Below, in pieces: positions 10,065 to 18,235 of a stretch of 64,000 bases of DNA. The translations under genes were made by a program, and so were the position numbers. This DNA is from Tellurirhabdus rosea. GTDB taxonomy: Bacteria > Bacteroidota > Bacteroidia > Cytophagales > Spirosomataceae. Where the stretch lies: NCBI RefSeq assembly GCF_026278345.1, contig NZ_CP111085.1, positions 4,746,282 to 4,810,281 on the forward strand, written 5' to 3'. Each line of letters starts with the position of its first letter. Position 1 is the stretch's first letter. Below the pieces are notes generated by a model. The model saw only the letters and a list, made by a program, of their open reading frames with translations. It was not told the origin of the DNA and searched no databases.

Positions 10065-10781
10065 TTAATTGCGGTTGCCGAGGGCGATGGAAAGATGAAA
10101 CTGAAGCGAAGGCAGATAGCGGTAATCTTTCATGTTGCGTTCCACCGTCGGAATCTGCTCGTCCAGCGTGGTTGCTTCCAGAAAGCCGTCGTAGGCCAGT
10201 TTCACTTTGGGCGAGCTGAGGTAATAGCAGCCCAGTTCGACGCCAAAACCCACCCGGTGGCGCGGAATCGACCGGCCAAAACCGAGCCCGGCATAGCCCA
10301 TCAGGTTGCTGTAACGCAGCCCGGCTTTAATGGTGCCGACATTCTCCGGCGACATTTCAAGCCCGCCGAATTTGATGTTTTCGGTGGACTGCAGCGTGAC
10401 GCCAAAGTCCGGATGCCAGGTGTAGCCCGCGCCACCGGTCAGGAAGAAAGAACGGGCCATGCCTTTCTTTTTGCTGAAAAACGGGTGCCATTTCACGGTA
10501 GCCTGGCCAATGCCGATCACGGCGTCGGGCGTAATGTTGAGCTTGCCGCCTTCCTCGCCGGTCTCAACTTCAATCATTTTCCGGTAAGCAAAATAACTGA
10601 CTCCGACCCGGGCCGTCAGCCGGGGCGATAACTGCCGCGACACCTGCAGGCCCGCACCCGTCGTCCCGAATTGAATACTGACGCCGTGCCGTGGGGCCGG
10701 GTTGCGTTCCTGCGCCCGGGCGGCCGTCAGCAGACCCAGGTTGCCACAGACCAGCAGGGCGGCAAGTAATGTTTTACGCAT
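10065..10781 (-). CDS. Outer-membrane beta-barrel protein
   Basis: Exported protein of about 238 residues. The start was placed at ATG 10779-10781 (MRKTLLAALLVCGNLGLL), which gives a clean signal peptide cleaved near ARAQ; a longer frame adds ten residues. The mature part alternates Gly and aromatic strands (GVSIQFGTTGAGLQVSRQLSP, TARVGVSYFAYRK, GYAGLGFGRS, GVELGCYYLSS), typical of small 8-stranded porin/OmpW-like barrels. It heads a two-gene unit with the lipoprotein at 8457-10049, so barrel and lipoprotein may form a surface complex (inference). Confidence 0.75.
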   Translation of the reverse strand: MRKTLLAALLVCGNLGLLTAARAQERNPAPRHGVSIQFGTTGAGLQVSRQLSPRLTARVGVSYFAYRKMIEVETGEEGGKLNITPDAVIGIGQATVKWHPFFSKKKGMARSFFLTGGAGYTWHPDFGVTLQSTENIKFGGLEMSPENVGTIKAGLRYSNLMGYAGLGFGRSIPRHRVGFGVELGCYYLSSPKVKLAYDGFLEATTLDEQIPTVERNMKDYRYLPSLQFHLSIALGNRN

Positions 10782-10836
10782 AAGTTTTTCTGTTAAGTTC
10801 TGGTGGGTCACGCGGAATGGTGGCGTGTAACCGGGT

Positions 10837-10858
10837 ATTACCAGACAAAAACTGTGCT
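10837..10858 (-). promoter_or_regulatory. Upstream element shared with paralogue B gene
   Basis: On the minus strand this reads AGCACAGTTTTTGTCTGGTA, about 60 nt before the barrel gene start. It matches most positions of the element at 12633-12655, upstream of the second lipoprotein. The TTTTTG part could serve as a -7 element. A related T-run followed by GTCTGACT also occurs upstream of the histidine kinase gene (37151-37170). Confidence 0.45.
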
Positions 10859-10864
10859 AAAATT

Positions 10865-10980
10865 AAATGACTGAATGACTGAATGACTGATTTGCTCCGC
10901 AGATTCAAAACCGGCAGAGCAAATCAGTCATTCAGCCATTCAGCCATTCAGTCATTCAGCCATTCAGGCATTCGGTCATT
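10865..10980. repeat. Long inverted repeat with TGAATGAC words (IR-5)
   Basis: Inner perfect 19-bp arms at 10879-10897 and 10917-10935, continued outward by unequal numbers of TGAATGAC/CATTCAGC words (more copies on the right, to 10980). It abuts the stop codon of the minus-strand gene at 10981. Confidence 0.88.
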
Positions 10981-12561
10981 TTACTTACAGAACTCCTGCG
11001 TGTTGATTTTGATGATGTAGAGTTCCTTGTCGAGCAGGTAGTCCGGCTGTTCGAAGGTGTAGGTCAGCAGTTTCACGCGGAAATCGTAGCGCTGGTTTTT
11101 GGAAAGGAGGTACGAGATGCCTTTCATGCGGCCGCCGTTGATGTCTTTGCGGTACAGCGTCACCAGGTTTTTCCACTCCTTTGTGCCAACTTCGCGGTAC
11201 TGGGCCGTCACGGACTCCGGAAGTTTTTTGTCGTTCACGTTGCTGCACGGGAATTCGACAACGAAGGCCATCAGATCGCCGTTTCTTTTGAACGAACGAA
11301 CGTCCACGGTGCCGGGCTTACCGCCGCAGGCGCTGATCACCTCAGACTCCACGGCCGATTTCTCGTCCAGCGGGTTTTCGTAGACCTTCATCCGAACCGA
11401 CGTGTTGATCAGCAGGTCCTTCACGCGCAGTTCCTCGTCGTTGTTCAGCGTCTGGTACAGTACCGCGGCCACGGCCGAGTCTTTGCCGTTTTTGCCGACG
11501 TACGAAAGGCGGCACAGAAATTTCTTGTCGTAATCCTTAAAATTGCTTTTTATCTTGAAAACGGCCTCTTCCTTGCAGGTTTTCGACTGGAAGCCCGCGA
11601 CGTAGAAGCCGAATTTGAACACTTCCGCCACCAGTTCCAGACGGTTGCCCGATTTGGCTTTCTGCACAACGCCCGGCTTCTCTTCCGACCATTTGCCCGA
11701 CGCGCGGTCGTAGCGGTACATCGGCACCCGGTCACCCACCTGAATCGCGCGGTTGGCCTCCAGATTCATTGCCTTCGGACGAACCGCCATCGAAAGTTTC
11801 ACCGACTGGGAGGCTTCGAACGCCAGCCGGTATTTTTTGTCGTACGCCGACAGGTTGGCCACGGCCACCACATTCGTCAGCTTCATTTTATCCTTGTCGG
11901 CAGCAACCCGGGCGTTGGGGTCCAGAATGCCGCCTTCGGGCAGTTCCACGTCGCCCGTCTGGGGATCGTCGAGGAGGCTGTTCATCGTAAAGGTCAATTC
12001 GCCTTCCAGCGCTTCGCCCTGTTTGTCAACGAGTTTGGTTCCGGCCGTCAGCGTGGCGCTGGACTGAATGCCCTGCTGTTCCGGCGTTTTTACTTCGAGC
12101 GACTGGCTGAGCGTCCCGGCGCTGCTCTGGGCCGCGGCCGTGGCGATGGGCTGAGCCGACCGTTCGCTCAGCAGCGGGACGGCCACCGTCCGGGTGCTCT
12201 GGCTGGTCACCTCCAGCGGCTGAACGACATCCAGATAACCAGCCGCTTTGGCGACGACCGTGAAGCGCAGGGGCTGCGAGGCCGAAAGCGTCAGCTTCGA
12301 CGGGACCGAGAGTTTCAGCACGCCCGCGTCGTCGATCCGGAAATTTTTGGTGTTCAGGGTGTTCACCACCTTGTCGGCATCGGGTCCGGTCAACTGTACC
12401 TGCATGTCTGCCGGAACGGAGCCACCCTGCGGCGTAAACTGAAGTTCAACCGCCGGCTGAAGCTCGGTTTTGAAACCCAGGTCAACCTTGTCCATGGGAT
12501 TCTGGCAGGCCGCGTACAGCAGGCCGACCGCAAAAAGAGAGGCGTACGATAATCGTTTCAT
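10981..12561 (-). CDS. Predicted large lipoprotein, paralogue B
   Basis: A 526-residue lipoprotein (lipobox LLYAAC, Cys19) that is a paralogue of the 8457-10049 product along its whole length, with the same spacing of Cys19, the VVxTLNT block, the GYxDVVQP block and the REVGTKEWKNL block. The mature protein is rich in short beta-type segments and ends INTQEFCK. No enzyme motif is visible. It forms its own transcription unit upstream of the barrel-lipoprotein pair and carries the same upstream element, so the cluster probably arose by duplication of promoter plus gene. Confidence 0.75.
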   Translation of the reverse strand: MKRLSYASLFAVGLLYAACQNPMDKVDLGFKTELQPAVELQFTPQGGSVPADMQVQLTGPDADKVVNTLNTKNFRIDDAGVLKLSVPSKLTLSASQPLRFTVVAKAAGYLDVVQPLEVTSQSTRTVAVPLLSERSAQPIATAAAQSSAGTLSQSLEVKTPEQQGIQSSATLTAGTKLVDKQGEALEGELTFTMNSLLDDPQTGDVELPEGGILDPNARVAADKDKMKLTNVVAVANLSAYDKKYRLAFEASQSVKLSMAVRPKAMNLEANRAIQVGDRVPMYRYDRASGKWSEEKPGVVQKAKSGNRLELVAEVFKFGFYVAGFQSKTCKEEAVFKIKSNFKDYDKKFLCRLSYVGKNGKDSAVAAVLYQTLNNDEELRVKDLLINTSVRMKVYENPLDEKSAVESEVISACGGKPGTVDVRSFKRNGDLMAFVVEFPCSNVNDKKLPESVTAQYREVGTKEWKNLVTLYRKDINGGRMKGISYLLSKNQRYDFRVKLLTYTFEQPDYLLDKELYIIKINTQEFCK

Positions 12562-12632
12562 AACAGTTTGAGTAGCCTTTTCGGGTTAATGGCAGGTTGA
12601 GTATCTGCCGGATTGATTAGTTGGTTTTCCTT

Positions 12633-12655
12633 AATTATCAGACAAAAATAATGCT
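12633..12655 (-). promoter_or_regulatory. Candidate promoter/shared element of paralogue B gene
   Basis: The minus strand carries TATTTTTG (12650 to 12643), an exact TAnnTTTG -7 box of the Bacteroidota type. It is followed by TCTGATAAT, shared with the element at 10837-10858. No good TTG is present 19-20 nt further upstream. Confidence 0.45.
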
Positions 12656-12926
12656 AGGATATGCCGTTGGGTCAGGCGGGGTAAAAAACTGAATTTTTGA
12701 GATAAACTTAGTTTTTGGCAGGTTTAAGGTGGTTTTTTTGACTTTTTTTGAAAGCTTGTACGCATAATCATTTTCATAACGGTGAGTAACTCAGACAGCG
12801 TTGTCAGACTGAAAGTAGGAAAAATGAAGGACTTGTCAACTGTTAATTTGAAGCGCCGTTCGAAAAGAGGGCAGGAGAGAAAAAAAACCGGGAATAATTT
12901 TTAGACGGGCCGCCGACGGGCCGAAG
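12656..12926. other. Intergenic region between divergent genes, no gene seen
   Basis: A/T-richer spacer between the paralogue B gene and the aldehyde dehydrogenase gene. It contains T-runs (12731-12751) and no reading frame I would support. Confidence 0.6.
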
Positions 12927-12957
12927 TTGCCGGGGCTGCTTGGGAAATGTATATTCG
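12927..12957 (+). promoter_or_regulatory. Promoter of the aldehyde dehydrogenase gene
   Basis: TTG at 12927-12929, a 20-nt spacer, and TATATTCG at 12950-12957, close to the Bacteroidota consensus TTG-N19/20-TAnnTTTG. It lies about 33 nt before the ATG at 12990. The TTG itself could be mistaken for an upstream start codon. Confidence 0.6.
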
Positions 12958-12989
12958 CCGCATCGCATAAAAAATTACACACTTCAGCT

Positions 12990-14516
12990 ATGCAACAATT
13001 CCTTCAGAAACTGAAAACCCAACCCGTAATGTCGGGGACAAGTACGGGTCTGGCGTTCTGGCATTCGACCGATGCTCTCCTGGATACGTATTCCCCCGTT
13101 GATGGAAAACTCCTGGCACAGGTTCACCCCACGACCGCCGAAGACTATGAAAAAGTGATTCAGACCGCGCAGGAGGCATTTCTGCACTGGCGGACCGTGC
13201 CAGCCCCGAAGCGGGGCGAGATTGTCCGGCAAATGGGGGAGCAGCTCCGGCAGTATAAAAAAGAACTGGGCACGCTCGTTAGCTACGAGATGGGCAAATC
13301 GCTGCAGGAAGGGCTGGGCGAAGTCCAGGAAATGATCGATATCTGTGATTTTGCCGTCGGTTTGTCGCGGCAGCTCTACGGCCTGACGATGCATAGCGAG
13401 CGGCCGGCGCACCGGATGTACGAGCAGTGGCACCCGCTGGGGCTGGTGGGCATCATCACCGCGTTCAACTTCCCGGTGGCAGTGTGGTCCTGGAATGCCA
13501 TGATCGCCTGGGTCTGCGGCGACGTCTGCATCTGGAAACCGTCGGAGAAAACGCCGCTGACGGCCCTGGCCTGCCAGCAGATCATTAAGGAAGTGCTGGA
13601 GCAGAACGACGTGCCGGAAGGGGTTTCGTGCCTGATTACGGGCGGCCGGGAAGCGGGGGAATGGCTGGCAAATGACGAACGGGTGGCCCTGGTCTCGGCG
13701 ACCGGCTCGACCCGAATGGGCAAGGCCGTGGCCGGAACCGTCGCCAGCCGGATGGGCCGTTACCTGCTCGAACTGGGCGGCAACAACGCCATCATCGTGA
13801 CGCCCCATGCCGACCTGAACGTGGCCATCCCGGCCATAGTGTTCGGGGCCGTCGGGACGGCCGGGCAGCGCTGCACGTCTACCCGCCGCCTCATTGTGCA
13901 CGAATCCGTCTACGACGACGTGCGGCAGCGTCTGGTAAAAGCCTACGGACAGTTGCGCATCGGCAATCCGCTGGAGGAAAAAAATCACGTCGGTCCGCTG
14001 ATCGACGACGGGGCGGTGGCGGCGTACCGGCAGGCCATTTTTCAGGTAAAGGAACAGGGCGGCCGGATGCTCGTCGATGGCGAAGTGCTGGAAGGCCCCG
14101 GTTTTGAATCCGGCTGCTACGTGCGTCCGGCCATTGCCGAAATGCCCGCCCAGACGGAAATCGTGCAGCACGAGACGTTCGCGCCGATTTTGTACCTGCT
14201 CAGCTACAGCACGTTTGACGAGGCGATTGCGTTGCAGAACGGCGTTCCGCAGGGCCTGTCCTCCGCCGTTTTCACGCTCAACCTGCGGGAAGCCGAGCAG
14301 TTTCTGTCGGCTGCCGGTTCCGACTGCGGCATCGCCAACGTCAACATCGGTACGTCGGGGGCCGAAATCGGCGGCGCGTTCGGCGGCGAAAAGGAAACCG
14401 GCGGCGGCCGCGAATCCGGCTCCGACGCCTGGAAATCCTACATGCGCCGCCAGACCAACACCATCAACTACGGCACCGCCCTGCCGCTGGCACAAGGGAT
14501 CAGGTTTGAATTATGA
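12990..14516 (+). CDS. Aldehyde dehydrogenase, ALDH7/aminoadipate-semialdehyde type
   Basis: NAD-dependent aldehyde dehydrogenase of 508 residues, cytoplasmic. It shows TAFNFPVAVWSWN (catalytic-site Asn), KPSEKTPLTALA, LLELGGNNAII (general base Glu) and GTAGQRCTSTRRLIVH (nucleophile Cys). The AFGGEKETGGGRESGSDAWKSYMRRQT ending is typical of antiquitin-like ALDH7 enzymes. These oxidise L-2-aminoadipate 6-semialdehyde, which links it to the saccharopine dehydrogenase at 3084-4160. The start at 12990 (MQQFLQKLK) follows a good promoter; a longer frame from 12927 would begin inside that promoter. It ends in a convergent inverted repeat. Confidence 0.9.
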   Translation: MQQFLQKLKTQPVMSGTSTGLAFWHSTDALLDTYSPVDGKLLAQVHPTTAEDYEKVIQTAQEAFLHWRTVPAPKRGEIVRQMGEQLRQYKKELGTLVSYEMGKSLQEGLGEVQEMIDICDFAVGLSRQLYGLTMHSERPAHRMYEQWHPLGLVGIITAFNFPVAVWSWNAMIAWVCGDVCIWKPSEKTPLTALACQQIIKEVLEQNDVPEGVSCLITGGREAGEWLANDERVALVSATGSTRMGKAVAGTVASRMGRYLLELGGNNAIIVTPHADLNVAIPAIVFGAVGTAGQRCTSTRRLIVHESVYDDVRQRLVKAYGQLRIGNPLEEKNHVGPLIDDGAVAAYRQAIFQVKEQGGRMLVDGEVLEGPGFESGCYVRPAIAEMPAQTEIVQHETFAPILYLLSYSTFDEAIALQNGVPQGLSSAVFTLNLREAEQFLSAAGSDCGIANVNIGTSGAEIGGAFGGEKETGGGRESGSDAWKSYMRRQTNTINYGTALPLAQGIRFEL

Positions 14517-14606
14517 ATTAAAAATTAAGAATTAAGAATAAGGCTCCGCCTGGCCAGAATGCCTGATTAAGCGGAGCCCTATTCTTAATTTTTAATTCCT
14601 AACTAA
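14511..14606. repeat. Inverted repeat between convergent genes (IR-6)
   Basis: Arms of GAATTAAAAATTAAGA words flank an inner GGCTCCGC/GCGGAGCC stem. The left arm has one extra ATTAAGA word compared with the right, showing that word number can change. It overlaps the ends of the aldehyde dehydrogenase (+) and aldose epimerase (-) genes. Confidence 0.88.
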
Positions 14607-15552
14607 GCCAAACCCGTATCTCCCCGCTGGCGGTTCCGTTTGGTTCGAGCACCAGCAGGCCCTGGCGGTTATTGAACGCATTGACGTTGGAGGTCAGCGG
14701 TTCGATGGCGACCCGGTCGCGGGCGGGATGCGTGAAAACCACGAGATACGGAAACTTCTCCGGGCCGGTTTCCTGCCAGATGCAGAGCGAAAGGCCTTTT
14801 CCGGGCGCCTGTACGACCGTCGTCGCTCCGGCATCCGGGTCGTCGATGACCACAAAAGCGGCGTCCAGTTCGCGGTCGCGGAGCGGGAGCGTGACCGGAT
14901 GCGGCACGGGTTCTTCCCCGACCGGCAGCAGGTTGCTGTTCAGAAGAATCTGTTTGGCAATGGGCAGCGTTACGGTCAGTTCGTCTACAGGTTCGGCGTT
15001 CAGCGTAAAATACGGATGCCACCCGAAGGCCGCCGGACAGGCGAGGTGGCCGGTATTCTGCACCTCGTACTGAACCGAAAACACCCCATCGGCCGCCAGC
15101 GCGTACGTCACCCGAAAGTCGAACGGAAACGGGTAGCCGACGTAGCTTCCGTCGTGAACATACCGGAAGGTGAGGGCCGCCTGCTCCTCGGTGATTTCCT
15201 GCCCGAAGACCTCAAAGGGCTGCCCGGCCACAAAGCCGTGGATGGCATTAAGCTGCTTTTCTTCGTTTAGCGGCAGGTGATGCGTCATATCGTCAAACGT
15301 ATAACGGCCTTGGGGAATCCGGCTCGGGAACGGAAAGAGCAGGGCCGAGGCGTAGGTTTCGTCGGCCAGCAGCGCCTCGGGCGAAGCCGGGGTGTGCAGC
15401 AGCGAAACGGCCCGGTCGGCCTTGTTGAGGACCAGTTGCCGGACCATCGCCCCGTGGGCGGGAATGACGCTGAAAAATTCGCCGGTGGCGGCGTTTTCGA
15501 GGATAAGCTCCGTGTAGGAACCAAAGGTGGAATGGGATAGGTGGAAAGGCAT
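14599..15552 (-). CDS. Aldose 1-epimerase family protein
   Basis: A 317-residue galactose-mutarotase-fold protein, probably cytoplasmic since no signal peptide is seen. Matching blocks are PAHGAMVRQLVLN near residue 30, FPFPSRIPQGRYTF, NAIHGFVAGQPFEV (catalytic His), FDFRVTYALAADGVFSVQYEVQN, CPAAFGWHPYFTL (second His) and PFxxVFTHPARDRVAIEPLTSNVNAFN near the end. It probably interconverts sugar anomers; the exact sugar is unknown. The stop lies within the right arm of the adjacent inverted repeat. Confidence 0.88.
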   Translation of the reverse strand: MPFHLSHSTFGSYTELILENAATGEFFSVIPAHGAMVRQLVLNKADRAVSLLHTPASPEALLADETYASALLFPFPSRIPQGRYTFDDMTHHLPLNEEKQLNAIHGFVAGQPFEVFGQEITEEQAALTFRYVHDGSYVGYPFPFDFRVTYALAADGVFSVQYEVQNTGHLACPAAFGWHPYFTLNAEPVDELTVTLPIAKQILLNSNLLPVGEEPVPHPVTLPLRDRELDAAFVVIDDPDAGATTVVQAPGKGLSLCIWQETGPEKFPYLVVFTHPARDRVAIEPLTSNVNAFNNRQGLLVLEPNGTASGEIRVWLS

Positions 15553-15592
15553 GGGGCAAAAATTACAAAAAAATAAATGTCGTCAACAAAGA

Positions 15593-16405
15593 TTACAGTT
15601 CTCCCTCCACTCCCAACCCAAACAAGGCAAAATCATACTTCACCGGATCGGTCGGATCGAAGGGCCGGAGCGCGTCCGTAAGTGCCAGGGCCGCCTGCCA
15701 GTCGGTTTGCTCGCGGGAGAGCAGGCCGAGCGTACGGGCTACCCGGCCGACATGCACGTCAATCGGCATCACCAGGTCGGCGGGCGACAAACGGGTCCAG
15801 AGGCCAAAATCCACGCCGCAGTTGTCGCGGCGGACCATCCACCGCAGAAACATCAGCAGCCGTTTGCAGGACGAGTTGCGGGCGGGCGTGGCGATGTGCT
15901 TGCGGGTGCGGGCGGGGAAAAAGGGGTCACAGCAGAAGCGGTCGTGGAACGCTATGAGAGACTGCCCCACGGTACCCACGGGCTTTTGCCCGTGCGCCGC
16001 TCCGGACAACGGGCTGAAGTCCGTGGATGCGGGGTCAAAAGCGTCTTCCAGCGAATCGTGCTGCTGGTAATACTGTCGGAAAAAATGGAGAAAATAAAGC
16101 GCGTCCGTGGCGTTGAAGGTCCGGTGTTTGAAAGCCAGAAACCGCTTCAGATCGCTTTCCTCATGGTTCCGGACAAAATCGTACGGCGCTTCGTCCATGA
16201 GCTGAATCAGTTCGCCGGCCTTTTTCAGAATGACCGGCCGCTGGCCCCAGGCCAGAACGGCGGCCCAGAAACCCATGATTTCGATGTCCTGCCGACGCGT
16301 AAACCGGTGCGGAATGCTGATGGGGTCTTTTTCAATAAATGCCGGACGATTGTACTGGGCCACTTTGGCGTCCAGAAATTCCTGCAACTCGTCAATGTTG
16401 TTCAA
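15593..16405 (-). CDS. TIGR02757/DUF2400 family protein
   Basis: A 270-residue protein matching the TIGR02757 family, common in Bacteroidota and of unknown function. It shows YNRPAFIEKDPISIPHRF near the start, DIEIMGFWAAVLAWGQRPVILKKA, KHRTFNATDALYFLHFFRQYY, and the C-terminal RKHIATPARNSSCKRLLMFLRWMVRRD followed by DLVMPIDVHVGRVARTLGLL. The C-terminal part recalls helix-hairpin-helix DNA glycosylase folds, so a nucleic-acid role is possible (inference). It has its own promoter region, divergent from the lipoprotein gene at 16587. Confidence 0.85.
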   Translation of the reverse strand: MNNIDELQEFLDAKVAQYNRPAFIEKDPISIPHRFTRRQDIEIMGFWAAVLAWGQRPVILKKAGELIQLMDEAPYDFVRNHEESDLKRFLAFKHRTFNATDALYFLHFFRQYYQQHDSLEDAFDPASTDFSPLSGAAHGQKPVGTVGQSLIAFHDRFCCDPFFPARTRKHIATPARNSSCKRLLMFLRWMVRRDNCGVDFGLWTRLSPADLVMPIDVHVGRVARTLGLLSREQTDWQAALALTDALRPFDPTDPVKYDFALFGLGVEGEL

Positions 16406-16551
16406 AACCGTGTCACTTCTATTGATCCGAAATAGGGGTTGGCCGACAGACCGCGGAGCCTGTGTCGCAGTTCAACGCCCGCTTGCCGCAATTTACGCAT
16501 TGGGAATAACAGTTGGGGTCGCATAGGGTTTCGGACCGTGGCGGGCAGGGC

Positions 16552-16559
16552 TACTTTTG
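16552..16559 (+). promoter_or_regulatory. -7 promoter box for the ZU5-like lipoprotein gene
   Basis: TACTTTTG is an exact match to TAnnTTTG, 28 nt before the ATG at 16587. The -33 position holds only TTT (about 16529). Its last TTG could be misread as a start codon. Confidence 0.5.
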
Positions 16560-16586
16560 AGCAACCCGAACAGTAAACATCCACGC

Positions 16587-17921
16587 ATGAACCGCTTCCC
16601 CAAAAAACTCGCGGGCTGGGCCTTTCTGGCTACCCTACTGGCCTGCCAGCCCAGTCCGACCGTAGACCCATCCCGTCCATCCGAGAAGCCGGTCGGTGAT
16701 AATCCGGCCCAGACCACCGAAGCCGGAAAGCCCCTCGGAGCCGCCGTACAGCAGTCCGTTGGTCCGGCGGGCGGCAGCATCACTGTTCCCGCCGCCGGTC
16801 AGGCCCTTACGCTGACGTTCCCGGCGGGGGCGCTCCGCAGCACCACCCCGGTCAAAGTGCAATTGGTGGAAAACAAAGCACCCGGCGGCATCGGCCCGGC
16901 CCTGGAGGTGTTTCCGAAGGACATCGCCCTCGACAAACCCGTGACAATCAGCTGGCAGTACGGCGCCGACGGGCTGAACGGCACCGGCTCGTCCGTGGTC
17001 GGAATGGCGTACCAGCAGTCCGACGGAACGTGGATCGGCAAAACCAACCTGACGGCCGACGAAGCCGGGCAGCGCCTGACCGCCTCGCGTCCGGCCTTCG
17101 ACCTGAAGCATCCGGTGGCGTTTTACCAGAATTATTACCTGCAATACCACACCAGCACGTTGTACCCGAACGAAGAGGTGGAAATGGCGGTGATGTTTCA
17201 GCCGAACCACAGTGATGCCGAAGAAGCGGCCACGCGGGGGACGCTGCTCGCTCCGCTGAAAGCGTTTGAGCCCGTGGGCCACGAAAACCTGAAAAACTGG
17301 CGGCTGAACGGCGCCGAGCCGGTAGGAGCCAACCGGGCGTGGGGGCTACTCGGCATCCATGACCGGGGCCAGCGGGCGCTGTTTGTGGCTCCGGAAAACG
17401 TTCCGAAAGTCAATCCGGTCGCGATCAGTGTGGATCTGAAGACGGGCGGCCGCAGCCGGATTATGCTGGTGGCCAACTTCCAGATTTCCGCCGTAAACCG
17501 CCTGACCGCAGCCGGACGGGTTTTCGAAAATGCCAAAGTCACGGCGGACCTCAACGGCAACGACCTGTACGTAACCCTGACGGAGGCCGAACCCGCCGAA
17601 AGTGGTTATGCGGCCATGTCGACGTTCCGCGTCAGCAACTACAAAGGTCCGGGCACCTACGAAATGGAGCCGTCACTCTATTCGCCGGTGCTCATCGACG
17701 GGAAGGAAACCGGCCGGCAGGGAAAGGTTTACAGCCATGTCTACCAGGATCCGGCCAGCGAAATGGTATTCGCCAGCGGCAACGTCACCATAACCAAAGA
17801 AACCGGTAAAAAAGGGAAGCTCGCCGGGTCGTTCAGCGCGATGCTGTACAACTACAATAAATCGACGCGTGAAGTAAGGCGCCAGTCCTTCGGCGGATCA
17901 TTTCAGAGCGGAATCCGCTGA
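16587..17921 (+). CDS. Predicted lipoprotein with ZU5-like domain
   Basis: A 444-residue exported protein. The start at 16587 (MNRFPKKLAGWAFLATLLAC) gives a compact lipobox with Cys20. A low-complexity P/T/S/E linker follows. A beta domain at about 60-130 (VGPAGGSITVPAAG, LTFPAGAL, VTISWQYG) resembles the ZU5-type folds found in bacterial surface proteins. The remainder is beta-rich without catalytic motifs. It is convergent with the small membrane protein gene, only 3 bp from its stop. Confidence 0.72.
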   Translation: MNRFPKKLAGWAFLATLLACQPSPTVDPSRPSEKPVGDNPAQTTEAGKPLGAAVQQSVGPAGGSITVPAAGQALTLTFPAGALRSTTPVKVQLVENKAPGGIGPALEVFPKDIALDKPVTISWQYGADGLNGTGSSVVGMAYQQSDGTWIGKTNLTADEAGQRLTASRPAFDLKHPVAFYQNYYLQYHTSTLYPNEEVEMAVMFQPNHSDAEEAATRGTLLAPLKAFEPVGHENLKNWRLNGAEPVGANRAWGLLGIHDRGQRALFVAPENVPKVNPVAISVDLKTGGRSRIMLVANFQISAVNRLTAAGRVFENAKVTADLNGNDLYVTLTEAEPAESGYAAMSTFRVSNYKGPGTYEMEPSLYSPVLIDGKETGRQGKVYSHVYQDPASEMVFASGNVTITKETGKKGKLAGSFSAMLYNYNKSTREVRRQSFGGSFQSGIR

Positions 17922-17924
17922 ACG

Positions 17925-18137
17925 TTACCGGCTTTTTCCGCCGCTCAGCACCCACACAATGGCGTTTGAAATGCGGGAGGTCACCGAAACTAAAACGGCA
18001 AACAGGGCCGTGAAGACGGCAATAAAGGGGTACATGACGGTAAACACCGCCGCATACACCTTATACCCGGTCGTGGCTTTCATCTTGTCCTCGCGCTCCT
18101 TCCGCCGCCGCGCAATCCGTTCCTCCTTGGTTTCCAT
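17925..18137 (-). CDS. Small membrane protein, unknown function
   Basis: A 70-residue protein. The start was set at METKEERIARRRKERED (18137), because the longer frame to 18212 would run through an inverted repeat. A basic, highly charged N-terminus precedes one or two hydrophobic helices (VYAAVFTVMYPFIAVFTALFAVLVSVT). Positive-inside topology would put the N-terminus in the cytoplasm. No family recognised. Confidence 0.6.
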   Translation of the reverse strand: METKEERIARRRKEREDKMKATTGYKVYAAVFTVMYPFIAVFTALFAVLVSVTSRISNAIVWVLSGGKSR

Positions 18138-18149
18138 AGAATTGAATTT

Positions 18150-18234
18150 TGAATGATTGAATGTTGAATGATTGAATAGCTTCGCAAATTTTAGCACTGC
18201 GAAGCTATTCAATCATTCAACATTCAATCATTCA
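18150..18234. repeat. Long inverted repeat, 37-bp perfect arms (IR-7)
   Basis: Arms 18150-18186 and 18198-18234 match perfectly around an 11-nt loop. Outer words are TTGAATGA/TTGAATGT; the inner stem is AGCTTCGCA. It lies 1 nt beyond the stop of the LysM gene and just 5' of the small membrane protein gene. Confidence 0.95.
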
Positions 18235-18235
18235 G

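Noticed and set aside
18138-18212. Upstream extension of the small membrane protein to 18212
   Set aside because: It would translate the arms of the 37-bp inverted repeat (repeated FNHS words). The MET start at 18137 is better. The same reasoning moved the starts at 20255 and 20391.
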